Origin: GCA-2731375 sp964590195
Lineage (GTDB): Bacteria; Pseudomonadota; Alphaproteobacteria; GCA-2731375
Length of the DNA: 64,000 nt
Assembly: GCA_964590195.1 (NCBI GenBank)
Contig: CAZPWJ010000016.1
Span: forward strand, 7,922 to 71,921
Reading direction: 5' to 3'
Shown here: piece by piece, positions 41,189 to 50,516 of the stretch
How the letters are laid out: every line of letters starts with the position of its first letter
Numbering within the stretch: position 1 is the first letter of the stretch
The notes under the pieces: generated by a model
What the model saw: the letters and a program-made list of their open reading frames with translations, nothing else
What the model was told of the DNA's origin: nothing
Databases searched by the model: none
Made by a program: the position numbers and the translations under genes

Positions 41189-44085
41189 TCCGACCCCAGA
41201 AGTTTGCCCGGCAATTTCAACAACTCGCCAGCGCCCTTGCTGACCGCGCCGCCAACCCGGTCCAGTATTCCGGTAGGGTTCTCCTGTCCCATGGACTGGG
41301 CCGGCGCGGCCTCCACCTTGCCGCCTTTTAGCACATTCATACAAGGGTGCGCCTCGCCGGTACCGGTGCTTAACAACGGCAACAACAGCCCCACGCCCGG
41401 CAGCAACAGATTGCCAACCACGGCCACGGCCACGCTGCCGGCCACGGCCACGCTATCAGGCACGGCGGAGGGATTGGCCAGGCTACCGCTAACATTGATA
41501 GGGGTTGCCAGGGATACCAGGGAGGGATCTTTTGCCCGGGGCGTCAGACGATAGTTAATGGCCTCGCTACTCAAATCCGTCTGACCATCGCCAACAACGG
41601 TAATATTTTCCGTATCCAACAGCAGCATCCGCGAACGCGCCACGCCGTCCTTGATGCCATGGCTGGAGGCGAGACAATGCAGGCGCGTCCGGTTATCCGA
41701 TGCTTTCTCCCTCACCAGGGCGACCACCAGATCCTCGGCCAGCAGGTCAAGAAAACGGCTTTGTATATGGCCGTCGGAAATTATCATTGATGTCTCGCCA
41801 TGAAGGCTGGCGGCCAAGGCCCGCAGATCAATGTGCCCGTCCGTCACGCGGCCGCGCAAATCAGCGCTCAGATCCAAACTGCCCGAGACCATGGTGGTAT
41901 CGAACATCGGTCCCAAGGCCGACATGGCGGCCTGACGCAAAGCGACGCGCACGGCCAAATTACCCTGGTTAACACTGCCATCGATGCTCAACCGCCCCTT
42001 CGCCAGCCGGGCGGTGCTGGGTTTCAGGGTCAGGGCGCCTTGCCGCAGCGCCAGGTTCAATTGCAGCTGCTCCACAAACATATCGGCCCGGCGCAACCGT
42101 TGTGCGCGATATTTCAGTTCTCCATCAAGCAACGCCAGGACATCCAGATCGATAGTGATATCCGGGATCAGCCGATCCTCCGTGTCCGCTTCTGGTGCAT
42201 CAGACTGGGCGGACGAAAAATCGAGATTTACATACTTCGAATGCAGATCGGCCTCGATTAGGGGGCGGTCGCCACTCAAATCCACGCTCATCTCGCCGGC
42301 AATGTCATTGCCGCCCAGGTGTACATCGAGAGCCTGTAGTTGAAAGGCGAGCATGCTTCCCTGGAACAGGCCGGCGGCTGTCAGATTTTCCTCTGCTGGA
42401 AGCGCGGACGGTACTGGCAAACGCGAAAGACCGTTCCATACGGATGCAACGGATCCCATCAGATCAAATTGCAGATCAAGGCCCTGGGCCGCCAACGGTT
42501 GGGCGACCCGGCCTCTCAAGGTTAACTTGGCGCCCAGGCGCGATTGGCTTTGCAGATGCAGGTGGTCAATGACGGGCGCCTGCAGATCTCCCGTCAATTG
42601 CGCCGAGACCTGAAATTCGCCGGGGTCGGGGACCTGGTGCCCGATTAGGACCGCGAAACCGGCCAGGCTGGGTCCCCGCGCATCGACCTCCAGCGCCAGC
42701 CCGCTACCGGCCAAGGGGTTTGCCACGGCGCCGCGCAGCTCTATTTCCGTGCCGCCGGGATGGCTTATCCGGCCGTTGATCCGGCTTAGGCTTGGCGCCT
42801 GGCCATCACCCATCAACCGGGCCGTGACATCAAATCGTCCCAGGGCCGGGACATCCGCGCCCGCATACGAAGACAGCGCAGCGCTGTCGGGCCCTCGCAA
42901 GCGTATCTTCAGATCAAGGCCCTGGGCGCTCAACGGCCTCGCCACGCTGCCCGTGGCGCGCAGGCGCAGGCCATCCTTTGTCCCGGCCTCCAGTTCCAAA
43001 TCCGTCAACGCCGGGTTCGCCATTGCGCCCGCCACCCGTCCGCGCAGCTGAACCGGTGATACGGACGGCAGTTCCATCCCCGCCAAGGCCGACAAATGCA
43101 CGCTGTCGGACGCCTGAATATCCACCTCCAGTTCCAGCCCGGCAAGGACCAGGGCATCGGCGATCCCGCCTCTCACGGAAATCAGGAAGCCTGGTTCAGG
43201 CGTAATGCGGGCGACAATATTACGCGCCGCCAACGGCCCGTCCCGGTCGTTCAAATCAAAGGAAATATCCGCCTGCCCATGCAGGATGGGGTCCTGCCCG
43301 ATCAGCCGTTGCAAGCTTTGCACCTGGTCCGTTTTGGCCGTCACATGAAGGTCCACGCCATGGGCTTCGAGGGGCTTGAAAATGCGGCCCTTCAGGTTTG
43401 CCGTGGCGTCCGCCACCTCCAGGGTACCATCGATTTGAATTTCGCGGCCCTGCATCAAGGCATCCAAACTGGCAAGCTGCCCCACGAAGGAGACAGGCTG
43501 GTCATGAATTCTGGCCGCTAGGGTGATATCGGCGGGGGCGGAGCTGTCGGCGACGTGAAGTTTGTATTCGCTGACCGCTAAGGTAAATTCCGCATCCCCG
43601 TCCCGATAGGTGACTTTGCCGCGCCGCAGGCGAAAATCAGCGATGCGCGGCGCAGTCAAGAAAGCCGCCGTTTCGCCTTGGGTCAGAAAATGCCCAAAAA
43701 TCCAATCGAACTGACCATTCGGCAAGCGATCAATCAGAACATCCGCATCCTCGATTTGCATCTGATCGATTTCAATTTCCTGCCGTAGCAAAGGCAATAG
43801 GGCGAGGCCAAATGAAATCCGGCCAATCTTGGCCCTGCTGCCCGCGCCATCATCCCGCCCCGTGCCTACCGTCAAGTCCGAAGCGGAAAATCCCGTATGC
43901 AGGCCGAGGCGAAGTTTTATATCGCCATCGATACGCAAGGGCCGGGCAAGGGCGGCGGATAATTGTTCGGCCAGCAAACCGCGATATTCGTTGAAATTTG
44001 TGAAATACAGCGCGGCGGTAATGCTGACGGCGAGGCCCAGAACAAGCCCCAATGCGATCCGCATGTACTTAAGACCGCGCCTCAT
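41185..44085 (-). CDS. AsmA-family inner-membrane/periplasmic protein
   Basis: A 966-residue protein with one N-terminal transmembrane helix (IALGLVLGLAVSITAALYF, about residues 9-27) and a long periplasmic beta-rich body. The start of the domain (FNEYRGLLAEQLSAALARPLRIDGDIKL) and the C-terminal region with SLDLSADLRGRVTDGHIDLRAL match the AsmA family. The middle has repeated units of about 100 residues ending PLxAxGLxLxxxxxG. Relatives help move phospholipids or assemble outer-membrane proteins. ATG 44085 overlaps the TGA of the HAD gene by 4 bases. It is an unusual insertion within the otherwise typical HAD-atp12 neighbourhood. Confidence 0.88.
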   Translation of the reverse strand: MRRGLKYMRIALGLVLGLAVSITAALYFTNFNEYRGLLAEQLSAALARPLRIDGDIKLRLGLHTGFSASDLTVGTGRDDGAGSRAKIGRISFGLALLPLLRQEIEIDQMQIEDADVLIDRLPNGQFDWIFGHFLTQGETAAFLTAPRIADFRLRRGKVTYRDGDAEFTLAVSEYKLHVADSSAPADITLAARIHDQPVSFVGQLASLDALMQGREIQIDGTLEVADATANLKGRIFKPLEAHGVDLHVTAKTDQVQSLQRLIGQDPILHGQADISFDLNDRDGPLAARNIVARITPEPGFLISVRGGIADALVLAGLELEVDIQASDSVHLSALAGMELPSVSPVQLRGRVAGAMANPALTDLELEAGTKDGLRLRATGSVARPLSAQGLDLKIRLRGPDSAALSSYAGADVPALGRFDVTARLMGDGQAPSLSRINGRISHPGGTEIELRGAVANPLAGSGLALEVDARGPSLAGFAVLIGHQVPDPGEFQVSAQLTGDLQAPVIDHLHLQSQSRLGAKLTLRGRVAQPLAAQGLDLQFDLMGSVASVWNGLSRLPVPSALPAEENLTAAGLFQGSMLAFQLQALDVHLGGNDIAGEMSVDLSGDRPLIEADLHSKYVNLDFSSAQSDAPEADTEDRLIPDITIDLDVLALLDGELKYRAQRLRRADMFVEQLQLNLALRQGALTLKPSTARLAKGRLSIDGSVNQGNLAVRVALRQAAMSALGPMFDTTMVSGSLDLSADLRGRVTDGHIDLRALAASLHGETSMIISDGHIQSRFLDLLAEDLVVALVREKASDNRTRLHCLASSHGIKDGVARSRMLLLDTENITVVGDGQTDLSSEAINYRLTPRAKDPSLVSLATPINVSGSLANPSAVPDSVAVAGSVAVAVVGNLLLPGVGLLLPLLSTGTGEAHPCMNVLKGGKVEAAPAQSMGQENPTGILDRVGGAVSKGAGELLKLPGKLLGSE

Positions 44086-44768
44086 GACGCCGGCCAGTGT
44101 CCGATCACGAATGCCGGCAGTTCGCGAAAATCGTTCAAGATTACGCGCGCTCCGGCGTCTTGTAGGGCATCCACACCGTGATAGCCCCAAGACACGCCAA
44201 CCGGTGTCACCCCGGCGCTCACCGCCATTGCCATGTCGAAACTAGTATCACCGAGCATCAATGTATCATCCGCCGTCACGCCCGCCTCGGCCATGGCCTG
44301 CAACAACATTCCAGGATGCGGCTTGCCCGGATGGCCATCGGCTGTCTGCCGCGTCAAAAAGCAGTCTTGCAGATTGTGGCTGGCAAGCACCGCGTCAAGG
44401 CCCCGGCGCGATTTTCCCGTTGCCACGCCTAGTAGATAGCCAAGCGCCTCCAGCTCCCGCAGGATCGCATGGGCATGAGGAAAAAGCGGATCGGGCGCTA
44501 CGGCACGGCTGCGCTGTTCAAAAAACAGCCGCCGGTAGGTCTGCACCAAACGCCCGCGGCCGTCCTCGTCCCCTGCCGGCCACAGATGCCGGGCGATTTC
44601 CTCCAGCGACAGGCCGATCAGGGCGCGAACGGCGTCCGCGCCGGGTTGGGGCAGATCCATCTCGGCGAAGGCGGCGGCCATGGTCGAGATGATGGCGTGC
44701 TGGCTATCCACCAGGGTGCCATCGCAGTCAAAAACGATCAAGCGTAGGGGCGTGGCAGCCTCCGCCAA
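44082..44768 (-). CDS. HAD-superfamily hydrolase, phosphoglycolate phosphatase-like
   Basis: A protein of about 228 residues in HAD subfamily IA. FDCDGTLVDS gives the nucleophile Asp and acid Asp, GVATGKSRRGLDAV is motif II, and the GKPHPGM Lys and LMLGDTSFDMAMA complete the site. It dephosphorylates small metabolites. The start is uncertain because no ATG lies upstream of the DxD motif in the available space. TTG 44768, just after the neighbouring gene's stop, is used here. It overlaps the AsmA-like gene by 4 bases downstream. Confidence 0.85.
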   Translation of the reverse strand: MAEAATPLRLIVFDCDGTLVDSQHAIISTMAAAFAEMDLPQPGADAVRALIGLSLEEIARHLWPAGDEDGRGRLVQTYRRLFFEQRSRAVAPDPLFPHAHAILRELEALGYLLGVATGKSRRGLDAVLASHNLQDCFLTRQTADGHPGKPHPGMLLQAMAEAGVTADDTLMLGDTSFDMAMAVSAGVTPVGVSWGYHGVDALQDAGARVILNDFRELPAFVIGHWPAS

Positions 44769-44769
44769 A

Positions 44770-45657
44770 CTATTTATCGGGCCCCGCCACAAGCGCGGAG
44801 TCCGAAACCGATCGGGGATCCCGCAAGGTCCACCGTTCCTGCTCCACTGTCGAGAGGAATTCCGCCACCGATTGGTTGAAGGCCGCCGGCTCCTCCAGAT
44901 TGGCGGCATGGCCGGTGCGCGGCAGCATCACCAGGCCCGATGAAGGAATGGTCCGCTTGAGGTAAAGATTGGCGTCAAGGCAGGGTTCGTCCTCGTCACC
45001 GGTCATCAACAGGGTGGGTACCGTCAGTTGCCGCAAGCCGTCTTCAAGATCATAGAGCGAGGGCCGCTTGGCCTGAACGTTACCCATTGTCAGGCCGGAA
45101 CCCTCCGCCGAATGGCTGAGGAAACGCTCCTGAAACTCGGCATAGCCACGGGGGTCCTTGTTCTGAAACTGCACTCGCGTCGGGCCCTGAGAATAGGGTG
45201 TCCCAACCGCGACCATGCCTTTTTCCAGAAAGGATGCAGCGAATTGCTCCACTTCCGAAGTGAAATTGTCACCACTGTCCTTCTTGGCCCCATAGCCGCA
45301 GCCAACGACCACCAGGCTGCGCGCCATATCAGCGTAGCGCATGCCAAAATGCAGGGTCGCGAAAGCACCCATGGAGCAGCCGACCACATGCGCCTTGTCA
45401 ATATCCAGGCCGCGCATCACGGCGGCGATGTCGTCAGCGGCCATGTCCTGGGAATAAAGCGCCGGATCGGAGGGCACATCCGAGGGCGGATAGCCACGGG
45501 CGTTGTAACTGACACAGCGGTAGCGCCGGGAGAAAAAGCGCACCTGGGGTTCCCAGCTACGGAAATCATCGGCGAATTCGTGCACAAAGATGATGGCATC
45601 GCCGCTGCCGGCTTCCTCGTAATACAGTTTGGCGCCGTCGGCCTGGATATGGGGCAT
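44770..45657 (-). CDS. Alpha/beta-fold hydrolase
   Basis: A 295-residue serine hydrolase fold protein. The nucleophile elbow is VGCSMGAFA, the acid region is TGDEDEPCLD, and His lies in GHAANLEEP near the C-terminus. RGYPPSDVPSD and FVHEFADDFRSWEPQ match the cap and oxyanion-hole regions of esterases and dienelactone-type hydrolases. It ends at the start of the HAD gene and interrupts the rluC-HAD order usual for alphaproteobacteria. The substrate is unknown. Confidence 0.88.
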   Translation of the reverse strand: MPHIQADGAKLYYEEAGSGDAIIFVHEFADDFRSWEPQVRFFSRRYRCVSYNARGYPPSDVPSDPALYSQDMAADDIAAVMRGLDIDKAHVVGCSMGAFATLHFGMRYADMARSLVVVGCGYGAKKDSGDNFTSEVEQFAASFLEKGMVAVGTPYSQGPTRVQFQNKDPRGYAEFQERFLSHSAEGSGLTMGNVQAKRPSLYDLEDGLRQLTVPTLLMTGDEDEPCLDANLYLKRTIPSSGLVMLPRTGHAANLEEPAAFNQSVAEFLSTVEQERWTLRDPRSVSDSALVAGPDK

Positions 45658-45730
45658 ACGGATTTTCCTTATGATTTACGCTTGTGGATGACCACAATAG
45701 GGCTGTCCGCCGATATTGTCAGTGACGGTT

Positions 45731-46726
45731 TCACCATTCTTCTTCCGCGGCCAGTTCGGCCATGCGCTCGGCGGCGGCTTCCGGATTGAAGCCAAGGGTG
45801 CGCAAGGTTGTGCGGAAATGTGCCGGGATCGGCGCTTCAACGGACAAGGTACCGCCGTCGGGGTGCGGCAACGCGATGGAACGGGCATGCAAATGCAAAC
45901 CCTTGCCCAAATCCATGCCGGGCAAGGCGGCATCGATACCGCCGTATTTGCCATCGCCCAGGATCGGCGTGCCGATGGCGGCGCAATGGGCCCGCAACTG
46001 ATGGGTCCGCCCTGTGCGCGGCCAAAGAGCCAGCCAGGCCGCCTGGTCGCCGATATTTTCAATGACCACGAAATCCGTGATCGCCTGCTTGCCCAACTTG
46101 CGGTCGACGCGCACCCGCTCGCCATCCGGCCCCGGTGTCTTGGCCAGGGGCAGATTGATCTGGCCACGGGGTTCCGGCGGCATGCCCGCGACAATGGCCC
46201 AATAGAGCTTTTCCGTATCCCGATCACGAAAGGCGCCGGTCAATGCGGTGGCGGCGCGGGCATGACGGGCCAGCACCAGAACACCGGAAGTATCCCGGTC
46301 CAGGCGGTGCACCAGGCGCGGGCGCTCCTTGGCGTCAAACTGTAAGGCGTCCAGCATGCCGTCAATGTGGCGTTTGGTGCCGCTGCCGCCCTGCACCGCC
46401 AGGCCAGCCGGCTTGTCCAGCACCAAGACAGACGCGTCCTGGTGCAGAATCCGTTGTTGCAGTTCCTTGGCATCCTGCGCGGAGACCGCCCGTGGCGGGC
46501 GCTTTTTCTTGGGCGCCGGGGCGTCCAGGGGTGGCACGCGCACCTCCTGCCCCGGTTGCAAACGGTGGCCGGCCTTGACCTTGGCGCCATCGACACGGAC
46601 CTGACCCTTGCGCAGCATCTTTTCCAGGCGGCCATGGCTCAGTTCGGGAAAATGGCGTTTGAACCAACGGTCCAGACGCACCTCGCCCTCGTCCTCGCCA
46701 ACGCTCACTAATTGTACCGCGCTCAT
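45731..46726 (-). CDS. RluC/RluD-family 23S rRNA pseudouridine synthase
   Basis: A 331-residue enzyme that isomerises specific uridines in 23S rRNA. An N-terminal S4 RNA-binding domain (RLDRWFKRHFPELSHGRLEK) precedes the catalytic domain with HRLDRDTSGVLVLA, whose Asp is the nucleophile, and RTGRTHQLRAHCA. ATG 46726 overlaps the TGA of crcB by 4 bases. Position after crcB fits RluC in alphaproteobacteria, but RluC and RluD cannot be separated from sequence alone. Confidence 0.92.
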   Translation of the reverse strand: MSAVQLVSVGEDEGEVRLDRWFKRHFPELSHGRLEKMLRKGQVRVDGAKVKAGHRLQPGQEVRVPPLDAPAPKKKRPPRAVSAQDAKELQQRILHQDASVLVLDKPAGLAVQGGSGTKRHIDGMLDALQFDAKERPRLVHRLDRDTSGVLVLARHARAATALTGAFRDRDTEKLYWAIVAGMPPEPRGQINLPLAKTPGPDGERVRVDRKLGKQAITDFVVIENIGDQAAWLALWPRTGRTHQLRAHCAAIGTPILGDGKYGGIDAALPGMDLGKGLHLHARSIALPHPDGGTLSVEAPIPAHFRTTLRTLGFNPEAAAERMAELAAEEEW

Positions 46727-47103
46727 GCCAGCACCTGACGGAAGATCATCAGGCCGGCGAACAGACCGCAAATGGACAGCAACACATTACCGGCGATATA
46801 GGCAAAGGCCGGGCCCAGGCTGCCCCGCTCCAACAGCAGCACCGCATCCAGGGAAAAGGCCGAAAACGTGGTAAAGCCGCCCAGCATTCCGACCACTAAA
46901 AAGCCGCGCATTTCCTGGGTTGCCGACCAGCGCAGCGCCAGATATTCCACCAATACACCGAGGATGAACGAGCCCAGGATATTCACCGTCAGGGTGCCCC
47001 AGGGAAAGCCACCGCCGGCCCAGCGCATGACGTGGCCCGAGATCAGGTGGCGGCCCACGGCGCCCAAGGCACCGCCACAGGCCACTGCCAACAGCATCTT
47101 CAT
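46723..47103 (-). CDS. crcB: CrcB/Fluc fluoride channel
   Basis: A 126-residue four-helix membrane protein that exports fluoride as a dual-topology dimer. The N-terminal GGALGAVGRHLI, the WGTLTVNILGSFILG asparagine segment and GMLGGFTTFSAFSLD (the GGxTTFSTF pore motif) are all present. It is coupled by ATGA overlaps to rarA upstream and rluC downstream. No fluoride riboswitch is seen, as expected inside an operon. Confidence 0.95.
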   Translation of the reverse strand: MKMLLAVACGGALGAVGRHLISGHVMRWAGGGFPWGTLTVNILGSFILGVLVEYLALRWSATQEMRGFLVVGMLGGFTTFSAFSLDAVLLLERGSLGPAFAYIAGNVLLSICGLFAGLMIFRQVLA

Positions 47104-48431
47104 GATCCGGGTTCCTCCTCCCCCACGTCTTCTTGTGACGCACCCCGCAGTTTATCCCAATACGCCATGCGTTTGCCTACCTCGCGCTCAAAGCCGCGCT
47201 CGGCCGGGCGGTAGAAATTCTGCCTGGGCATCTGCTCGGGGAAATAATCCTGGCCGGAGAAGCCTTCCTCGGTGCCATGGTCGTAAACATAGCCGTCACC
47301 ATAGCCCAAATCCTTCATCAGGCCCGTGGGGGCATTCAGAATATGTTTTGGCGGCATCAGGGAGCCGGTTTCCCGCGCCGCGCGGTTGGCCCGGCTTAGC
47401 GCTTCGTAGGCGGCATTGGACTTGGGCGCGGTGGCCAGATAGATCACCGCCTGGGCAATGGCCAGTTCGCCTTCCGGGCTGCCCAGAAAATCATAGGCAT
47501 CCTTGGCGCCGTTGGCCTGAACCAGGGCCTGGGGATCGGCCAGGCCGATATCCTCCACCGCAAAGCGTACCAGACGCCGGGCAATGTAGAGCGGCTGCTC
47601 CCCCGCCGTCAGCATTCGCGCCAGCCAATAGAGCGAGGCATCCACATCCGAGCCGCGCAGGGATTTATGCAGGGCGCTGATCAGATTGTAGTGGCCTTCC
47701 TGGGCCTTGTCATAGACCGGCGCCCGGCGTTGCAGGGTTTGGCTCAATTGGGCCACGTCCAGGGGTTCGTCCGTGGACAGTCCCAGCAATTCCTCGGCTA
47801 AATTCAGGGCGAAACGGCCATCGCCATCGGCCATGGCGCGCAGCGAGTGGCGGGCCTCTTCCAACAGGGGCAGCTTCTTTTCCGCCGCCGCCTCGGCCCG
47901 ACAGAGCAATTCTTCGAGAGCGTCATCGTCAAGGCGGTTGAGCACCAGCACCTGGCAACGGGAGAGCAGGGCGGCATTCAACTCGAACGAGGGATTTTCT
48001 GTGGTGGCTCCGACCAGGACGATGGTGCCGTCCTCGACATAGGGTAGGAATCCATCCTGCTGCGAGCGGTTGAAGCGATGAATTTCGTCCACGAACAACA
48101 ACGTGCCCTGGCCGCTCATACGGCGTTCGCCGGCGGCGGCGAACGCCTTGCGTAGATCGGCGACGCCGGAAAACACCGCCGATAACTGTTCGAAATGCAA
48201 TCCCACATGCGCCGCCAACAAACGTGCGATGGTGGTCTTGCCACTGCCCGGTGGGCCCCAAAGTACAAGGGAGGCCAAACGGCCACTATCCAGCATGCGG
48301 CTGATGGCGCCATTTTCCGCCAACAGATGATCCTGACCGATCACCTGGTCAAGCCGGCTGGGCCGCAGACGTTCAGCCAAGGGCCGCAGGGGACCCTGAT
48401 CCATGCCGGCGGCTTCGAACAGATTGCTCAT
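47100..48431 (-). CDS. rarA: Replication-associated recombination protein RarA (MgsA)
   Basis: A 443-residue clamp-loader-like AAA+ ATPase that acts at stalled replication forks. Walker A is GPPGSGKTTIARLL (about residues 58-71), Walker B is LLFVDEIHRFN, and sensor 1 is VLVGATTENPSFEL. The C-terminal ALSRANRAARETGSLMPPKHI and DHGTEEGFSGQDYFP match the family's tetramerisation region. The ATG overlaps the degQ stop, and the stop overlaps the crcB start. Confidence 0.95.
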   Translation of the reverse strand: MSNLFEAAGMDQGPLRPLAERLRPSRLDQVIGQDHLLAENGAISRMLDSGRLASLVLWGPPGSGKTTIARLLAAHVGLHFEQLSAVFSGVADLRKAFAAAGERRMSGQGTLLFVDEIHRFNRSQQDGFLPYVEDGTIVLVGATTENPSFELNAALLSRCQVLVLNRLDDDALEELLCRAEAAAEKKLPLLEEARHSLRAMADGDGRFALNLAEELLGLSTDEPLDVAQLSQTLQRRAPVYDKAQEGHYNLISALHKSLRGSDVDASLYWLARMLTAGEQPLYIARRLVRFAVEDIGLADPQALVQANGAKDAYDFLGSPEGELAIAQAVIYLATAPKSNAAYEALSRANRAARETGSLMPPKHILNAPTGLMKDLGYGDGYVYDHGTEEGFSGQDYFPEQMPRQNFYRPAERGFEREVGKRMAYWDKLRGASQEDVGEEEPGS

Positions 48432-49849
48432 TCACCAATCCGAACTGTATGTACCTTACCGCCTCGCTGCATGGTAATGCGCCAATCCGTTGCCGGCTCC
48501 TTCATCACCGCGACCAATTCCGATACCAGACCAATACGTGCCTTGTTCACGCCCAATATTAGATCACCCTTGCGAAAACGGAAACGCCGGGCCAGGCTGC
48601 GTTGCGCCACATCCAGAATTATGACGCCGCTGGCCAGGGTGTCGATGCCCAGTTCCTCGGCCAGGGCCGGCGACAGATTGGCCACCGTGGCCCCCGCCAA
48701 GGGCTGGCGGCCCTTTAGTTCCGTAATCCGCCGCGGCGGTGTTTCGGGTGCGGCGACCAGCTTCAGGTTCAAGCTTCGAACAGCGCCGTCGCGCCAAATA
48801 TCTAAGCGCGCTTCGTTGCCGATCATGCGGGTACCCATGCGGAAATTCAAAGCCTTGGGCGAGGCGACGTCGTGGCCGTCGATCGTTACGATGACATCGC
48901 CCACCGCCATGCCGGCACGGTCCGCCGGACCATCCTCATAGAGCGAACGGATCAACACGCCGCGGGGTCGCGTCATGTCAAGAGAGGCCGCGATATCAGC
49001 CGTGACGGTTTGGGTCGCCGCCCCCAGCCAGGGCCGCTTGACATGATGCAGGCCCAACTTGGCCGAAGCCAAAACCGCCCGCACCATGGCCGATGGCACC
49101 GCGAATCCGATGCCGTGCGAGCCCCCGGTACGGGAATAAATCGCCGTATTGATGCCCGCCAAGCGGCCGTCCATGGTGATCAGCGCGCCGCCCGAATTGC
49201 CCGGATTGATCGCCGCATCGGTCTGGATGAAGAACTGAAAGTCCGACACCCCGATACCCGTCCGCGCCAGGGCGGAAACGATACCGGAGGTCACGGTCTG
49301 GCCAACATTGAAAGGATTGCCGATGGCCAATACAAGATCGCCGACTTCCAGACTGTCCGAATCCCGCAGCTCCAAAAAGGGCAATTTCTCGCCCTCGGTC
49401 TTGATCTTCAGAACCGCCAGGTCGGTGCTCTCGTCATCCAGCATCAACTCGGCCTCGAACTCGCGGCGGTCGGAAAGGGCGACCGTGATCTCGTCGGCGC
49501 CGGCGATGACATGATGGTTGGTGACGATCATGCCATCGGCGCTGACCATGACGCCGGAGCCCAGTGAATTCTGTTGTTGCCGCCGCCGCCGGCCATTGCC
49601 GGCACCGAAGCGATCACCGAAAAAGCGGCGGAAAAACGGATCATCGAATAACGGCGAGCGAACGACCTGTTCCACTACGCGGCGGGTATAAATATTGACC
49701 ACCGCCGGTGCCGCCTGTTTGACCAGCGGCGCAAAGGACAGCTGCACCTGGGCCTGGCTGGTAGGCACCACCTTTTTGGCCACTGCGGTCTGCGCCGGCG
49801 CGAGCGCCAGAACCAGAACGCCAAGAAGCAAGACAATTCTCATTTTCAC
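48428..49849 (-). CDS. degQ: Do/DegQ-family periplasmic serine protease
   Basis: A 473-residue HtrA-type protease with a signal peptide (IVLLLGVLVLALAPAQTAVA, residues about 5-24). His of VTNHHVIAGADE, Asp of DESTDLAVLKI and Ser of NPGNSGGALITMDG form the triad. Two PDZ domains follow, at about 265-360 and 375-470. It degrades or refolds damaged envelope proteins. GTG 49849 is chosen because GTGGA lies 6 bases upstream; ATG 49843 is possible. A palindrome and the rplQ terminator lie in the upstream gap. Confidence 0.93.
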   Translation of the reverse strand: MKMRIVLLLGVLVLALAPAQTAVAKKVVPTSQAQVQLSFAPLVKQAAPAVVNIYTRRVVEQVVRSPLFDDPFFRRFFGDRFGAGNGRRRRQQQNSLGSGVMVSADGMIVTNHHVIAGADEITVALSDRREFEAELMLDDESTDLAVLKIKTEGEKLPFLELRDSDSLEVGDLVLAIGNPFNVGQTVTSGIVSALARTGIGVSDFQFFIQTDAAINPGNSGGALITMDGRLAGINTAIYSRTGGSHGIGFAVPSAMVRAVLASAKLGLHHVKRPWLGAATQTVTADIAASLDMTRPRGVLIRSLYEDGPADRAGMAVGDVIVTIDGHDVASPKALNFRMGTRMIGNEARLDIWRDGAVRSLNLKLVAAPETPPRRITELKGRQPLAGATVANLSPALAEELGIDTLASGVIILDVAQRSLARRFRFRKGDLILGVNKARIGLVSELVAVMKEPATDWRITMQRGGKVHTVRIGE

Positions 49850-49879
49850 GTGTTATCCACTGCTGCAAACTAGATCGAA

Positions 49880-49896
49880 TAAGTTGGCGCAACTTA
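49880..49896. promoter_or_regulatory. 17-bp palindrome upstream of degQ
   Basis: TAAGTTG and CAACTTA are perfect complements around GCG, 31 bases before the degQ start. The position suits an operator for a dimeric regulator of the degQ-rarA-crcB-rluC run. No regulator gene is adjacent. Confidence 0.4.
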
Positions 49897-49943
49897 CCTA
49901 ACTTCGAACGAACGCAGGTTGCTCCAACAGGGCACAAACAACT

Positions 49944-49965
49944 GGGGCAGCCCGAAGGCTGCCCC
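49944..49965 (-). terminator. UUCG-loop hairpin terminator after rplQ
   Basis: On the minus strand, GGGGCAGCC-TTCG-GGCTGCCCC forms a perfect 9-bp stem with an extra-stable UUCG tetraloop closed by C-G. It lies 65 bases after the rplQ stop and is followed by AGTTGTTTG, which is moderately U-rich. It separates the ribosomal array from degQ. Confidence 0.7.
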
Positions 49966-50029
49966 AATTTGATCGCTTTTCGCGTTTCGGCAAAGCGCCG
50001 TTTTCGCGATATGCTCTTGGCAGCCGCCG

Positions 50030-50458
50030 TCAGGCCGCGACATCCTCGTCTTCGTCTTCTTCCGTGCCAGTGGGGCCGGAATCCTGCCCCTTGGCATCCA
50101 CGTCACGGTCAACGAATTCGATATAGGCCATGGGCGCGCAATCACCATAACGGAAATTGGCCCGGATAATCCGGATATAACCACCCTGGCGCTCCGCGTA
50201 ACGCGGCGCCAAAACATCAAACAACTTGGCCACCATGGCCCGATCCGGGAGGCGGGCATAGGCCAGACGGCGGGCATGCAGATCGCCGCGTTTGCCCAGG
50301 GTGATCAATTTCTCCACGATCGGGCGCAATTCCTTGGCCTTGGGCAGAGTGGTATTGATCTGCTCATGCTTGATCAGGGCCGCCGCCATATTGGCGAACA
50401 TCGCCTTGCGGTGCGAGCTGTCCCGGTTCAGTTTGCGTCCACGTATACGGTGCCGCAT
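50030..50458 (-). CDS. rplQ: 50S ribosomal protein L17
   Basis: A 142-residue ribosomal protein lining the 50S exit-tunnel region. MRHRIRGRKLNRDSSHRKAM and LPKAKELRPIVEKLITLGK are diagnostic. The tail (DAKGQDSGPTGTEEDEDEDV) is acidic and longer than the compact form of about 120 residues, as in other alphaproteobacteria. It ends the alpha operon, 58 bases after rpoA and before the hairpin terminator. Confidence 0.97.
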   Translation of the reverse strand: MRHRIRGRKLNRDSSHRKAMFANMAAALIKHEQINTTLPKAKELRPIVEKLITLGKRGDLHARRLAYARLPDRAMVAKLFDVLAPRYAERQGGYIRIIRANFRYGDCAPMAYIEFVDRDVDAKGQDSGPTGTEEDEDEDVAA

Positions 50459-50516
50459 GTCGCTACTCCTTATACCAGTTCAATGACAATCAGAGGATGA
50501 CTGATCGTTCAGTGAA

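Noticed and set aside
49851..49860. TTATCCACT-like DnaA box before degQ
   Set aside because: It is a single 8-of-9 match. There is no cluster of boxes, no AT-rich unwinding region and no dnaA/dnaN neighbour, so an origin is not supported.
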